Shown: positions 1-11,234 of the stretch, one piece after another
Layout of the letters: the number at the start of each line of letters is the position of its first letter
How positions within the stretch are numbered: the first letter of the stretch is position 1
NCBI GenBank assembly: GCA_963575745.1
Contig: CAUYUJ010020604.1
Span: forward strand, 111,600-175,599
Length of the DNA stretch: 64,000 bases
Reading direction: 5' to 3'
DNA from: Prorocentrum cordatum
Taxonomy: Eukaryota > Sar > Dinophyceae > Prorocentrales > Prorocentraceae
Program-made: the position numbers and the translations under genes
Notes under the pieces: model-generated
The model's database searches: none
The model's input: only the letters and a program-made list of their open reading frames with translations
Told to the model about the DNA's origin: nothing

Positions 1-780
1 TCCCTTCTACTGCGATTCTCCGTTCGCTGTCGTACTCGCCAGTTGTCGGTTTTCGTCTATACATCAGGACTTTCCCCCGTGCCTGCCTTACCCGTCCGGA
101 TGGGTTCATCGGTCCCCCCGCCCCCCGGGCTGTCGAGCAGGTCTGCCTCAACAGTTGTTCGGCTTTACCTCGGTCTGTGAGCCTGAATGTCTTCTGGTTC
201 TCACTGCGGGAGTGCCGACGTTCCACCGCCCAGTCTTTGTCGTTGGTTTGCACCCACAAGCTCTATTGTAGCGTGGTGTCGCGCTGTTCCGCACTAGAAC
301 CTCAGCGCGCGCGAAGCGCGCGTGTTTCTAGAATATAAGCAGATTCGCCTATTATCGAGATGTTTGTCATACCAGGGGCGCGTGCGGACACGATGGCCAG
401 TGGCTAGTGCGTACCGTGTTTACTTACAGACGCTTCACGTTCGCCGTTCGCCCCATCTGGTTTTTGCCGGAAGAGCCGACGATGGCCAAAGGCGGAAGGA
501 ACGTATGCTGAAATCAGCAAAAGACGGTCGAGTAGGTTTGTGTTGCACCCGTTCTTACGCTCCATTTTCCTCCGTCCAATCGTCGACTAGACTCAGTATT
601 GTTGGGTGGCGTAGTGTCAACGAGATGAGAGCGTAATAGGTGAGCCCGCAGAGCGGGGGTCACCGCTGCCCCGTGTGGGGAAACAAGCACCTAGCACATA
701 TCTCTCAACCAGAGTGTTCGCGGGGACGGCGTCGACACACATGTGGCCGACATTTGGGTCCCTCTGTGTTAGGGCCGTGG
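1..780. other. No gene seen; one strong hairpin
   Basis: No convincing coding sequence. Short open frames here have no codon bias or domain. The only structure I see is a hairpin at 294-331: CTAGAA and TTCTAG outer arms flank an inner CGCGCGC / GCGCGCG stem with a GAA loop. Confidence 0.6.
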
Positions 781-1017
781 GAGACCATCCGAGCGTCCAT
801 TCGTCAGTGAAATTCTTGCCTTTGTCAAAACGAATTTGCAAGGCACTAAGGCGGGAACCGCATTTTGGAAGCAACCCTCCCTCCATGTGTGAAGTTGTTG
901 TAAAGTTGATTGTTTCAGGGTCATAAATGGTAGCGACGTATCAGGCGAAACGGCCAGCCCGCCCTTTCGACCGGCCTCGGGGTCCGACTGGGAGGAGTTA
1001 CTTACCAGGAAAAGGAA
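781..1017 (+). repeat. Dispersed repeat with purine-rich tail, copy 1
   Basis: This stretch matches, in reverse complement, 16683-16860: both contain a segment reading roughly CCCGCCCTTTCGACCGGCCTCGGGG followed by a GA-rich microsatellite. The shared core plus purine tail, in opposite orientation at two sites, argues for a dispersed element rather than a unique locus. Function unknown. Confidence 0.6.
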
Positions 1018-1490
1018 TAGAGGAGGACGATGAGGAGGAAGAAGAGGAGGAGGAGAAGGAGGAGGAGAAGGAGGATGAGGAGATGGAGGAGGAGGAGGAG
1101 GAGGAGGAGGAGGAGGAGGAGGAGGAGGAGGAGAAAGAGGAGGAGGATGAGGTGGAGGAGGAGGAGGAGGAGGAGAGGAGGAGGAGGAAGAGGAGGAGGA
1201 GGAGCAGGAGCAGGAGCAGAGAGCAGGAGGAGGAGGAGGGAGGAGGGAGGGACAGTTGGAGGAGAAGGAGGAACGGAGGAGGAGGAGGAGAGGAGAAGGA
1301 GGATGAGGAGGAGGAGCAGGAGAAGGAGGAGGAGGAGGAGGAGGAGGAGGTGGAGAGAGGAGGAGGAGGAGGAGGAGGAGGAGGAGGAGGAGGAGGAGGA
1401 GGTGGAGCAGGAGAGGGAAGTGGAGGAGGAGGAGCGTTACGAGAAGGAGGAGGAGGAGGAGGAGGAGGAGGAGGAGGAGGCCCTCCCCCG
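1018..1490. repeat. GAG/GGA-rich microsatellite tract
   Basis: About 470 bp of nearly pure purine built from GAG, GGA and GCA triplets. All frames stay open and would encode poly-Glu, poly-Arg or poly-Gly, or poly-Ser/Pro on the other strand. I regard these as spurious ORFs. Such homopurine tracts can adopt triplex structures. Confidence 0.9.
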
Positions 1491-1632
1491 AGAGGGCCGC
1501 CGCCCGCGCACAGGTCGCTGCGGCGATCAGGGCGCCAGTCCCGAGGCCTCCGGGGGGGGGGACGGGCCGGGCCCGGGGCTGGGAGTGCGCCGCCCTCGAT
1601 CGCCGGGAGCCTCGAGACCGGGGTCAGTGCCA

Positions 1633-1826
1633 TCGGGGGCGGAAAAGAGGGGGGTGATGACTAGGGGGGGGGTGGATATCATGGCGGGGGCCACGATATT
1701 TCCCCAGATTTCATGGCGCCTCTTCTTATTTCATTACGTCCCTGGCCCCCCCGCTAGACCGCGCACATGCCGCCGGTCATGATTTGCACCCCCCCTCTTT
1801 GACGCCCCCCTCTTTGCCGCTCCCGA
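1633..1826 (+). mobile_element. Small element H, copy 1, with flanking 19-bp direct repeat
   Basis: The element starts with GGGGGCGGAAAAGAGGGGGG and ends with CCCCCCTCTTTGCCGCTCCC, an imperfect terminal inverted repeat. It is flanked by the 19-bp direct repeat GAGACCGGGGTCAGTGCCA at 1614-1632 and 1827-1845. A second copy lies at 4093-4470. A 19-bp target duplication is unusual for a MITE, so the flanks may have another origin. Confidence 0.6.
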
Positions 1827-1849
1827 GAGACCGGGGTCAGTGCCAAGGG

Positions 1850-2600
1850 GGGTCAGCCAGAGCGCCGGATCTTGCAGGATCCCGCCGAGCCAAGGCCGCG
1901 CTGACCCTGGCTCGCGAGCAGGATCCCACAGGATCCTGCAGGATGTTTCGGGATCCTGCAGAACCCGACTGACTCTGGTTTGGGTTGACCCGGCTCAGTA
2001 GATCCCCGACATCAGAGAATCGCAGACATGGATTGAAACGCGTGGATTAGCGACGGGTCCCGTTTCCACTCGACCTCGGCACGCTCCATCGCCAAATCAG
2101 GCGGCGCTGGTGAGATGTTTCGCCCTGAGCTATGTGAGGGCGCGCCCGGGAGCAGGGGCTGCCCAGGTCGAGTCGAGCTCAGGAGAGATCATAAAAGGCA
2201 CATCAGAGCAGGAAACAGGCACGCATCGATACCGCTGCTCTGGCCTCGGTTTCGCCCTGTTGGGCCTCCTGGGGAGGCCCTCGTCGCCACCGCCGGATTC
2301 GCCTCGAAGTTCGGGTCAGAGCGCACCCTGGGAGAGGATTTGTGCATGTCTGGGTGCCAGCGATCGTACCTCTCTAGCTAGCAGCCATGTCGGGGCGCGC
2401 GGCCGCCCCTCACACTCACACTCGACGCCCGTGCAGTGTGGGGTGCGAGAGTGTGCGTAGACTGTGGGCGTAGAGTGTGGGCGCGAGTGTGAGAGGCGAG
2501 TATGGAGTGCGAGTGTCGGCGTGGAGTGTGGGCGCGAGTGTGTTCAGCGAGTGTGGGCGTCGAGTGTGGTGCGTTTCTGGCCTCGAGCAGAGTGCTGGCC
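1850..2600. repeat. Short palindromic and 12-bp tandem repeats, no gene
   Basis: 1870-1965 contains several GGATCCTGCAGGAT-like palindromes. 2435-2575 is a degenerate 12-bp tandem array with consensus GAGTGTGGGCGC, preceded at 2405-2430 by a short stretch in inverse orientation. No supported coding sequence. Confidence 0.6.
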
Positions 2601-2694
2601 CCCCAGACATGCACGAGAGAGGATGCCTCTCTCAGGGGCCACGTTTGAGGGGGGGGGGGTCGGTTCAGGGTGCAGGGTCCGAGGATTGAACTTT

Positions 2695-3060
2695 GCGGGC
2701 GGTCTCGCCAGTTCTTGGCGGCTTTCCAGCCTCGGGATGCTCGCCAGTGGCTCAGCCTCGCCAGGAGCGTGCTGGGGGTGCCAGGATCGTCCCGAACGGC
2801 CGCTAGAAAGCCGAGTTATGACTCGAAAGCCAGGGGGCAACGCGAGGGGGGGTTCGGTCAGGGGAGGGGGAAAGCATCGATCCCCAATCGCCCATGGATC
2901 GCCGATAGGGGCCCCATTGCCCACCCCGCCCAGGAGCGGGCGTGGTCGCTATCGGGGGCCCATCGTCGATGCCTCGGCCACGCATCATCGATTCCACATC
3001 GATGTTCCCCTCCCTCCCCCACGAGAGCCATTCCCCCCCTTTACGTTCCCCCTCATCCCA
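2695..3060 (+). repeat. Dispersed repeat family R, copy 1
   Basis: Five copies of this family lie on the plus strand (here, 5500-5820, 7655-7880, 11235-11595, 15360-15525). Hallmarks are a CTTTCCAGCCTCGGGATGCT segment, a CCAGGATCGTCCCGAACGG segment, then CATCGACCC...CGCCCA..GATCGCCGATAGGG and a distal CATCGG/CCGATG-rich part. Some copies keep only the distal part. No ORF is conserved between copies, so this looks non-coding. Confidence 0.65.
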
Positions 3061-4092
3061 GGGAGAAGCTCATCGCGATCCGTGAGCGCATGGCGCCGTG
3101 CGGCAGTCTTTCGGTGGCCTCTCGCGTGCCGGTGATCTCGCGTGTCGGCATGCAGTGCTCTCGCTAGCCGCTGGGTTGGCCTCTTTGGCTCGTGCTCTGG
3201 GCGCCACTCCCGCGTTCGCCGCGGATTGTGCTGGCAATCGCCTTCTGCAGCAGGATTGTCGGTCAGAGAGAGAAGGCCTTTGCTCTGGGGCAGGAACGTC
3301 TGGTCGAGCGTTGCTATGAACTGTGCTGCAGCTCATTAAAACGGCCGCCAATGCTCTCGAAAGTGGCCGCACCGTAACTCACGCTGCATTTGGTAGGCCA
3401 CCCGAGTATGCAAGAAGTCACTGAGCGTGGCCGCGGCGATGAGCTCCGCCGCCGTGGATGAGTGCTGGCCTAGATCCGCCACTGCCTCTGAGCAGGACTC
3501 ACATATCGATCGTTTTCCGCATGTCTAAGCTATCTCTAATTCTCTGGATCGGAGTTGCTCGACTGCAAGACTCGCCTAATCAACATCAGGTGCCGTTGAC
3601 CAGGCGTGGGCGGCGTGGACTTTCTGATGGGGACGTCAGAGGGCGAAGCCCACGGTCCTGCCAGGGTGATTCCAGCGAGGCCGTGGACCATTCTGAAAAC
3701 GACGATCTGCGGCTTCCCTTCTTCGGCCCGTGAGTGAGTAGCACCTGCTGGGTGAGCGATTGAGTATGGCCGAGGGTCAGAGAGCGCCTTCCTCTGCAGG
3801 ACCACCAAAAAAGGGACGTCAAAGTGGTCAAACGCCTCGCCGGTTCAGCCGACGAAGACGTGCAACTTCCAACCGTTCGCTCATGTCCAAGTTATTGTTT
3901 TGCTCCTGGGTGAGCGACGGACTTTGACGCATGGCCGGACCTAAACGGTGTTTGTCGATTTCGTGGGCCGTCTTCGTTTCGACCTCGTTCTGCGGCAGAG
4001 GCGGATTGAAGACAAGACGAGGGGAGACGGAAGCAAAACGAAAACGGAAAACACCTTTTAGGTTCAGCCCTGCTTTGACGGCTTCTCTCCTC
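3061..4092. other. About 1 kb without a recognisable gene
   Basis: Mostly non-repetitive sequence. Open frames are short and overlap on both strands with no domain or bias. Confidence 0.5.
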
Positions 4093-4470
4093 TCGGGGGC
4101 GGCAAAGAGGGGGGTGATGACTGGGGGGGGGGCGATATCATGGCGGGGGCCATGATATTTCCCCAGACTTCATGGCGCCTCTTCGTATATTTCATTGTGT
4201 CCCTGCCCCCCCCCGCTGGGCCGCGCACATCCCGCCGGTCACGATTTGCACCCCCCCTCTAGATCTTGGACACCCCTAAAACGACGCGAAGATCGGGACA
4301 AAATCGGATCGGGATATCTCGAAATCTCTGAGAATCGGCGGGTTTGGAGGATGTATTGGGCGCCGCGGCCGCTCCAGAGCGTTCCGGAACGCTCTGAGAG
4401 CGCTCCGGAACGCTCTGGAGCGATTTATCCCGATCCTAGCCCTGTTTTAACCCCCCTCTTTGCCGCTCCC
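4093..4470 (+). mobile_element. Element H, copy 2, interrupted by element G
   Basis: It begins CTCGGGGGCGGCAAAGAGGG and ends CCCCCCTCTTTGCCGCTCCC, like copy 1. Its interior follows copy 1 (GGTGATGACT, ATCATGGCGGGGGCCATGAT, CGATTTGCACCCCCC). Near the right end a 173-bp G element (4277-4449) splits it. Without that insert its length is about 200 bp, close to the 194 bp of copy 1. Confidence 0.65.
4277..4449 (+). mobile_element. 173-bp MITE-like element G, copy 1
   Basis: The element has TAAAAC / GTTTTA ends and a possible 5-bp target duplication ACCCC (4272-4276 and 4450-4454). Inside are overlapping palindromes of the type CCAGAGCGTTCCGGAACGCT. An inverted copy of exactly the same length lies at 7942-8114. 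It has no coding capacity and would need transposase in trans. Confidence 0.75.
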
Positions 4471-4617
4471 GATCCTTCGCCCTCTGGCCCGGCGCCGCCG
4501 GCGCTGCCGCCGTGGGGCCGGCCCGTCGGACCCGCTGCGCGCGCTACGCTCCGTTCCGCTCCCCGCCCGTCCTCCGCGAGGGCAGCGGGCAGACCTCCGC
4601 AGACGCTCCTCCGCAGC

Positions 4618-5130
4618 CTCGTCCTCCTCCTGCTGCTCCTGCTCCTCCTGCTCCTGCTGCTGCTCCTCCTCCTCCTCCTCCTCCTCCTCCTCCTCCTCCT
4701 CCTCCTCCTCCTCCTCCTCCTCCATCCCCTCCTCCTCCTCCTCCTCTTCCTCCTCCTCCTCCTGCTCCTCCTCCTCCTCCTGCTCCTCCTCCCCCTCTTT
4801 CTCCGCCTTTCGGCTGGCTAACGCCCCGCCCTCATCCTGCTGCTCCTGCTCCTCCTGCTCCTCCTGCTGCTCCTGCTCCTCCTGCTGCTGCTCCTCCTCC
4901 TCCTCCTCCTGTTTCTCCGCCTTTCGGCTGGCTAACTCCCCGCCCTCCTCCATCCTCCTCCTCCAGCACGCTGTGCTGCGTAAATGCTCCAAGTTCTTCT
5001 CCTCCTCCTCCTCCTCCTCCTCCTCCTCCTCCTCCTGCTCCACCTCCACCACCACCACCACCACCACCACTACCTCCTCCTCCTCCACCTCCTCCTGATC
5101 CTCCTCCTCCTTTTCCCCACCCGAGGGGCG
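4618..5130. repeat. CTC/CTG-rich pyrimidine tract with a repeated insert
   Basis: CCT/CTC triplets dominate. A ~36-bp non-repetitive segment containing CCGCCTTTCGGCTGGCTAAC occurs twice (4800-4832 and 4916-4949) about 116 bp apart, so part of the tract grew by duplication of a longer unit. 5040-5080 has CCA triplets. The open frames (poly-Leu, poly-Ser, poly-Pro, poly-Glu) are spurious. Confidence 0.85.
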
Positions 5131-5315
5131 AGAAAGGGCAACGGGCAGGCCTTCGCAAGTCCCCCCCGAGCTGGAGAGGCAGCTCCGCCCGGCGGCGGCG
5201 CGCCCCGGGCCGCGAGGCGGATGGCGGCGCACCTGCCGCCCGAGCCAGGATTCGGGGATTGCGCTTGATGGGCCTGCTTTCCACCACAACTATAAGTTGG
5301 ATGGGGGAGGGGGTC

Positions 5316-5448
5316 CTCCTCCTCTTCATCCTCCGCCTCCTCCTCCTCATTCTCATCTTCGTCCTCCTCCTCCTCCTCCTCCTTCACCGTATGGTGGTGG
5401 TGGTGGTGGTGGTGGTGGTGGTGGTGGTGGTGGTGGTGGTGGTGGTGG
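5316..5448. repeat. CTC tract followed by (TGG)n
   Basis: A CTC-rich stretch to about 5385 is followed by about 19 uninterrupted TGG units ending near 5448. Confidence 0.85.
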
Positions 5449-5499
5449 AAAACAGGCCCATCATCTCAGGTGTAAGTTTCGGGTTCGAGGTTTTCGTCG

Positions 5500-5820
5500 G
5501 TTCGCGGCGGGTTGCGGGCCTCTGAGTGCTCTCCGGCAGCTGTGCCTCGTCGAGAGCGTTCTGGGGGCACCAGGATCGTCCCGAACGGCCGCTCTGCAAG
5601 CCCGAGTTATGGCTCCAGAGCCACCGTGGAGGTATCGGTCAGGGGCAACGATCGGGGGAGATAGGCTCAGGTATGGACGCATCGACCCACAATCGCCCAC
5701 TGATCGCCGATAGGGCCCCGTGCGGCCTCCATCGGGGGCCCATCGCCGATCTATCGGCGACTTATCACCAGTTCCATTTCGGTGTTTCCTCCCCCCTCCC
5801 GAGCCAGATGCCCCCCCTAT
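5500..5820 (+). repeat. Dispersed repeat family R, copy 2
   Basis: This copy shares with copy 1 the CCAGGATCGTCCCGAACGG block, the CGAGTTATG block and the distal GATCGCCGATAGGG and ATCGGGGGCCCATCG blocks in the same order. It lies directly upstream of the (TGA)n array. Confidence 0.6.
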
Positions 5821-5849
5821 TATCGTGTTCCCTCAGGAGGAGAAGCTTC

Positions 5850-6094
<245 letters not shown>

Positions 6095-6888
6095 GCTCGT
6101 TGACCCGTCATGCCCTATGTCGAAATCGTTGCCGTCGAGGTCGTGGCCGCGGCGCGCTCCTTCGCTGGGCCGCTGCGTCGGCGGCTCATTTTCGGGGCAG
6201 CGGCGACACCTCGAGGGAGGGACCCCCCCCCGACCCCCCTTTATCATCAGCGTCTACCGCACAACCCTGGGCTGGTTTACTAAACGGCTCCTGCCCTGCT
6301 TGATTCTCTCTTCCGGCGCGCTTGGCAAAAGGGACTCGCTGGCCGGGGTGCTTCTCATGAGGGCGGCTCTTCTGCCTTCTTGCAGTCTCAGTGCAGGCTG
6401 ATGCGCGCGTTGCTGCTCCAGGGGCCCACGGCGGTTCCACGAGGGCCCACGAGGGCCCGAGATCGGTCCAAGAAGGTCTTCCAGATGGCCCGAAGAGGTG
6501 TCGAGCCGGGCCCACGACCACCTCAATGGCTCCAAGTCTTATGTCGGGCGTGTCCCCCTACAGGGGGATCTTCGCTTTTAAAAAATACCCCTGCACCAGG
6601 AAGGCCAAAAAATATTCAAGAACTAGTCCCCAGACTATTTTTGGACTATTTTTTATTATTCTGGCGGTATTCTTCATTTTTCGTCGAAAGTCCGTCCCCG
6701 CTCGGCCCCAATCGGGCCAGTCGGCCGAGCTGGCCGAGTGCCGCCCGTGGCCGAGACGCGCCGCCAGCTATAATCACCGATCCCCGCGGCGGGGAGCACG
6801 ACTGCGCCCGAGCGCGCGCTTGGCTCCGCGGGGCGCGACGCGCGGGCCCGGTCTCCGTGGACCGGCGGCAAGCCCGGGGGGGGGGGGG

Positions 6889-7076
6889 GCAGGCCTTCTC
6901 GGAGGGCGGCGGGGCTTCTCAGAAGCCCTGTGGCCTCTTCGGAGGAGCCGCGTCCGCCTCGGAGGAGGCACAGAACGGGGGGGCAGGCCTTCTCGGCAGG
7001 CGGCGGGGCTTCTCAGAAGCCCTGTGGCCTCTTCGGAGGAGCCGCATCCGCCCCGCGGGGGAGGCACGGCACGCCT
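6889..7076 (+). repeat. 94-bp tandem duplication with a nested palindrome
   Basis: GCAGGCCTTCTCGG starts at 6889 and again at 6983, giving a 94-bp period. Each unit contains GGCTTCTCAGAAGCC, a perfect palindrome apart from its centre. Related palindromes recur near 10976, 11005 and 14632. 6100-6888 upstream shows no supported gene. Confidence 0.7.
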
Positions 7077-7242
7077 CGCAGGAGGCCGGAGGCCCCCTCC
7101 GAGCCCCCTCCGAGGGGGCCCGCCCCCTCGGGCTTGCCCCCGGGGCTCGCCGAGCGGAGCGGCGAGGCTCCGAGCAGAGGCCGAGCGCAGCTGGCGTGCC
7201 CGGGGCAGGCGGCAGGCCGGGCTTCCGCGGGGACGCCCGGGC

Positions 7243-7432
7243 TGTCCTCCTCCTCCTCCTCCTCCTCCTCCTCCTCCTCCTCCTCGTCCTCGTCCTCGTC
7301 CTCCTCCTCCTCCTCCTCCTCCTCCTCCTCCTCTTCCTCCTCCTCCTCATCCTCCTCCTCCTCCTCCTCCTCCTCCTCCTCCTCCTCCTCCTCCTCCTCC
7401 TCCTCTTCCTCCTCCTCCTCCTCTCACAAGCG
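7243..7432. repeat. CTC microsatellite
   Basis: Nearly pure CCT/CTC triplets with rare CGT, CTT and CAT interruptions. No gene. Confidence 0.9.
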
Positions 7433-7654
7433 AAAGCTGCACACACATGAGCTCTCGGAGGTCCGCGCGGACTTCTTGGATCGGCGGAGGACGCGGGGAC
7501 GGCCGGGCACAGTGCCGCTGCCGGCGGCGCTCGCCTGCGCGAGGGCGCGGCAGGTGCCCTCGAGGTCAGCGGAGCCTCTGGCGCCCCCCGCCCCTTCACG
7601 GGGCCCGGGGGGCCGCCCACTGGGGCGGAAGCTCGAGGGACGTCGCGACGCAGC

Positions 7655-7880
7655 CGTCATCAGGGGCAACGATTGGGGGTGGGGGGCGGTAGACATTAGG
7701 GGGTGGATGGATCGACCCCCAACCGCCCACTGGTCGCCGCTGCGGGTCTGATAGCCCCAGCCCGCCCAGGAGCGTGCGGATTCGTCATCGGGGGGCCTAT
7801 CGCCGATAGATCGGCGATGCATCTCCAGGCCGATGCCCCCGCCCCCCAGACCCTTGTGCCAGTCCCCCCTATCGTTGCCC
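7655..7880 (+). repeat. Dispersed repeat family R, copy 4 (partial)
   Basis: Only the distal half of R is recognisable: ATGGATCGACCCCCAACCGC, GCCCAGGAGCGTGCG and GATAGATCGGCGATGCAT. Confidence 0.55.
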
Positions 7881-7941
7881 CTCAGTCCGGTCTAAAGCGA
7901 GCGATTGCAGCTTGGGACGCCAGGCCCTCGGCGGCAGAGTG

Positions 7942-8114
7942 TAAAACAGGGCTAGGATCGGGATAAATCGCTCCAGAGCGTTCTGGAGCGTTCTCAGAGC
8001 GTTCCGGAACGCTCTGGAGCGGCCGCGGCGCCCAATACATCCTCCAAACCCGCCGATTGTCAGAGATTTCGAGTTATCCCGATGCGATTTTGTCCCGATC
8101 TTTGCGTCGTTTTA
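7942..8114 (-). mobile_element. 173-bp MITE-like element G, copy 2
   Basis: Inverted copy of 4277-4449, the same 173 bp long, with TAAAAC / GTTTTA ends. The CCAGAGCGTTC palindromic core and the GGCCGCGGCGCCCAATACAT segment are well conserved. I see no target duplication here. Confidence 0.75.
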
Positions 8115-8284
8115 CCTCGGCGGCAGCGTGGGTGCGCGAGGCGTCTTGGCGCCCGCTCCGCCTGCGAGAGGGGGGGGGGCCCGGCTTGCCGAGGGGGCGG
8201 GGGTCCCGCCGCCAGGCTCGGCAGCCCGGGGGCGCTGCGAGCCGCTCGTGGGGTGATGCTCGCCAGGGGGGCCACGGGTCCCGA

Positions 8285-8751
8285 GGGGGAGGAGGAGGAG
8301 GAGGACCAGGATCAGGAGGAGGAGGAGGAGGAGGAGGAGGAGGAAGGAGGAGGAGGAGGAGGAGGAAGAGGAGGAGGAGGAGGAGAGGAGGAGGAGGAGC
8401 AGGAACGGGCAGGAGGAGAGGAGGAGGAGGAGGAGGAGGAGGAGGAAGAGGAGGAGGAGGAGGAGGTCAGGAGGAGGAGGAGGAGGCGGAGGAGGAGGAG
8501 CAGGGAACGGGTCCTGAGGTTGCTCGCCGTGTCGGGGCTCCCGGGGCCCCCCCACGGGCCCCGTGGAGCGAGGCAGAAGGAGCGGGGCAGGAGGAGGAGC
8601 TCGCCCCGGGGGAGGGCGCCCCACAGGGTCCAGGCCCCGTGTGCGCTCCGTTGCCTGCTTCTCCTCCTCCTCCTCCTCCTCGTCCTCCTCCTCCTCCTCC
8701 TCCTCCTCCTCCTCCTCCTCCTCCTCCTCCTCCTCCTCCTCCTCCTCCTCC
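8285..8751. repeat. GAG tract, spacer and CTC tract
   Basis: 8285-8500 is GAG/GGA-rich and 8661-8751 is CTC-rich, so the two form long inverted purine and pyrimidine arms around a ~160-bp spacer. The sequence CAGGGTCCAGGCCCCGTGTG occurs on both sides of the CTC tract (about 8624 and 8755). Confidence 0.8.
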
Positions 8752-9254
8752 TCCAGGGTCCAGGCCCCGTGTGCCCTCTGGGCCCGCTTCCCCCGCGCCG
8801 AGGTGCGCGCGGCGTGGGGATCTGCGGTCGGGAGTGTGTCGTGGCTCGGCGTGTCGCGCGTCGCCGATGCTGACCCACCGTGCCGCGGGGGCGCGACGCG
8901 CCATCCTTAGCTCGGGCGTGCCCCTCCACAGGAGGAGTATTCCAGGATAGTTAAGAAGCAATCGTCTGGGGACGATGCTTTGAGCCATGTTTGACCATGT
9001 TGGAGTACTGTTTGACTATTTTTGATTCGTCGTCCAAAAAAATCCGCCTACAGGGGGACGTGCCCGACCTGACGCTAATTATCCATATCCTTGTCCTCAG
9101 GCGTCAGCGTCCCGAGCCTTTCTCGAGCCTCCCGCCCCGCGGAGCGGAGCGACGCCGTCCACTCGCAGAGCGCAGCGAGCCGCCAGGGCCGACGCGGCGA
9201 CGCGCCGAGCAGAAGGTGCCGACCGCGGGCCTCCCGAGCGGGGTCCGGGCAGAT

Positions 9255-9372
9255 GGGGTCGACGCATCGCCGATGCGGCGATGCGGCTCGATGTGGATTC
9301 TGGCTTCCTCCACGCCGGCGTCGTCGATGCATCGTCGACACATCGGCGATGCACCGGCGATGCGTGGGCGGT
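9255..9372 (+). repeat. CATCGGCGATG-rich dispersed repeat, copy 1
   Basis: Contains GCGGCTCGATGTGGAT and CCTCCACGC(T/C)GGCG with CATCGGCGATG-type palindromes. A related copy lies at about 14868-14952. Confidence 0.55.
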
Positions 9373-9954
9373 GCGGCGCGATCCTCCGACCCCATGTTGC
9401 TCAGACCCCAGTTGGGAGGCCGTCGGACGAGCGAGCAGGATGCCACGAGCAACAAATCACATGCTTGTTTGCACGCGTCTGCTCGTGCCTCGTCGTCCTC
9501 ACCATGCCCGGGAAGCACACCGAGCATGCCACTATGTAAGTGTGCCCCATGAGAACATTGAGGCGGGTATTGGCGAATCCTGCGCGCACCTCGCCATCGA
9601 TGGTCGGACTGTCCCCCTCCGACTTCCTGTCTTTCTCTCTTCATTGTTCCTAAACGTGCCCTTACCCGGGGTCGGCTTTGGTGAAAAGGGCCGTCCGCTG
9701 GATTGGGCCCTTGCCACTGCGCACGATCAGCCTGCCGCGCGTGCGCTGGTTCAGCATTCGCGCGTCAGGACTGAACGACACGCTGAATGCTATGTTGTTT
9801 GATTGCAGCGAAATGCCTTGGTTTCTGTCAGGGACGTCTGGGGACATCGGGGGTGTCCGCGGAGTTTAGAACAGCATTGGCATGGTGGTGCATGTTCAAT
9901 TTGGGAGCAGGCGCCACCACTAGGTTGCGTTTGGGACTGCCCGCGGGAGCGTCA

Positions 9955-10231
9955 TTGCAATCTCACGCTCCCCCAGGGGCCGCTGCGGCCGCCTTCGGGA
10001 GAGCTCTCGGGGGCCGCGCGTGCGCCCGAGAGCGATTTCGGCCAAACGCCGCCTCGACTAGGTACGGGTATGTCTCGGGGTGTGCCATCAACGCGCGTAG
10101 GCGACAGTACCCCCCGACACGTACCCGGACCTAGCTGGGGTGACGCCAGGCGGGTTTTCCAGGGAGCAGCCCCTGGCGACCGCGCCTGGCATTCGGGGCC
10201 CCAGGCGTTTGGGGCGAGCGTGGGATTGCAA
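9955..10231. repeat. Inverted-repeat unit, possible MITE
   Basis: The left end is TTGCAATCTCACGCTC (9955-9970). The right end is GAGCGTGGGATTGCAA (10216-10231). The arms match at 15 of 16 positions. Inside are further complementary segments such as CCAAACGCC and GGCGTTTGG. No ORF or second copy was seen in the window. Confidence 0.5.
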
Positions 10232-10564
10232 CGGCGCCCGCCCAGGAAACCCAGGACGCATTTTGCGCGTCGAGCCCCAAACATTAGATTGTGTGCCCTC
10301 GTGGGCGCACCCCCGAGCGATCTACTCTAGCCCGAGAGCGAACTATGCGTGGCCAACCACTCTGTCGATTGGAACGCACGCGCCTTCGGTACCAGTGGAT
10401 GCCCGGAGAAAACAGCATCCTGTAATTTTCCATGGGCCGTCGCATCTGCACTTGTGTGACCGCCGTTGGCTGCGGCGCGTAGCTTCCCCTCCCCTTGCCA
10501 CCCCGCCTGGGCAAGGGTACGGGTATCCTTCGCGCTCGAGATCTCTGTGCTAGTCTTTTTTTGT

Positions 10565-10622
10565 TGTTGCTTTTGATTTCTCTTTCTCTCTCTCTCTTTC
10601 TCTCTCTCTCTCCCTCTCTCTC
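10565..10622. repeat. CT microsatellite
   Basis: Mostly (CT)n with TTT interruptions. Confidence 0.9.
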
Positions 10623-10975
10623 GCACACCCGGCAGCTTGCAAACTACAGGAATGATTGCAGTCGCACTCGATTTGGAAGCGACAGCCGATAACATGCATG
10701 TTCCCCAACGTGAAACGTCTGAGGCTCACGTACCTTTGCTTCGATGGTGCAACTTGCTCGGCTGAGGTCCACGGGCCCAGATTCCCACGCAGTTGCGAGT
10801 GATCCATTGACCCATGCGTGTCTGCTCGTGCCCCTATCTGGGTCCCCTCGCCGCCCGCTCTTCCTCGTGCCGCTGCTCCTCTATGACGACATGATGTCCT
10901 GGTCGAGCACTGGCTGCTGGCGATGGTCCTGGCTCTCTTCGGCGGCGAGCGAGGGGGGCAAGTGAGAAATGGCTT

Positions 10976-11019
10976 GCCTTCTCAGAAGGCTCGGAAATCC
11001 CGCCGCCTTCTGAGAAGGC
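10976..11019. repeat. Pair of GCCTTCT-AGAAGGC palindromes
   Basis: GCCTTCTCAGAAGGC (10976-10990) and GCCTTCTGAGAAGGC (11005-11019) are 14 bp apart. Similar palindromes sit in the 94-bp duplication at 6889-7076 and at 14632-14646. Confidence 0.6.
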
Positions 11020-11234
11020 CCTGTCCTTCTCGCTCCATTTTCCGCGCTCCAGCCCCGGATCGGGGCCCACGGCTTCGGCACCACACCCGTGGAGGTTTCC
11101 ATCCTTGGAGCTCCCGCCGGCGGTAGACTTGGAGGAGCCCTTCATGCTCCCTGCTGCGTGGGCCGGTGCCTCCTGGGAGGTCCACCGCGATCTCGCGTTA
11201 CGGGGGGGGCATGTGCGGAGAAGCTTCGAGGATC

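Noticed and set aside
927-1782. Long poly-Glu, poly-Arg and poly-Ser/Pro ORFs
   Set aside because: All frames on both strands are open because the DNA is a GAG/GGA microsatellite. The same reasoning removes similar ORFs at 4195-5713, 6380-7751, 8057-8950, 14801-15487 and 15547-16717.
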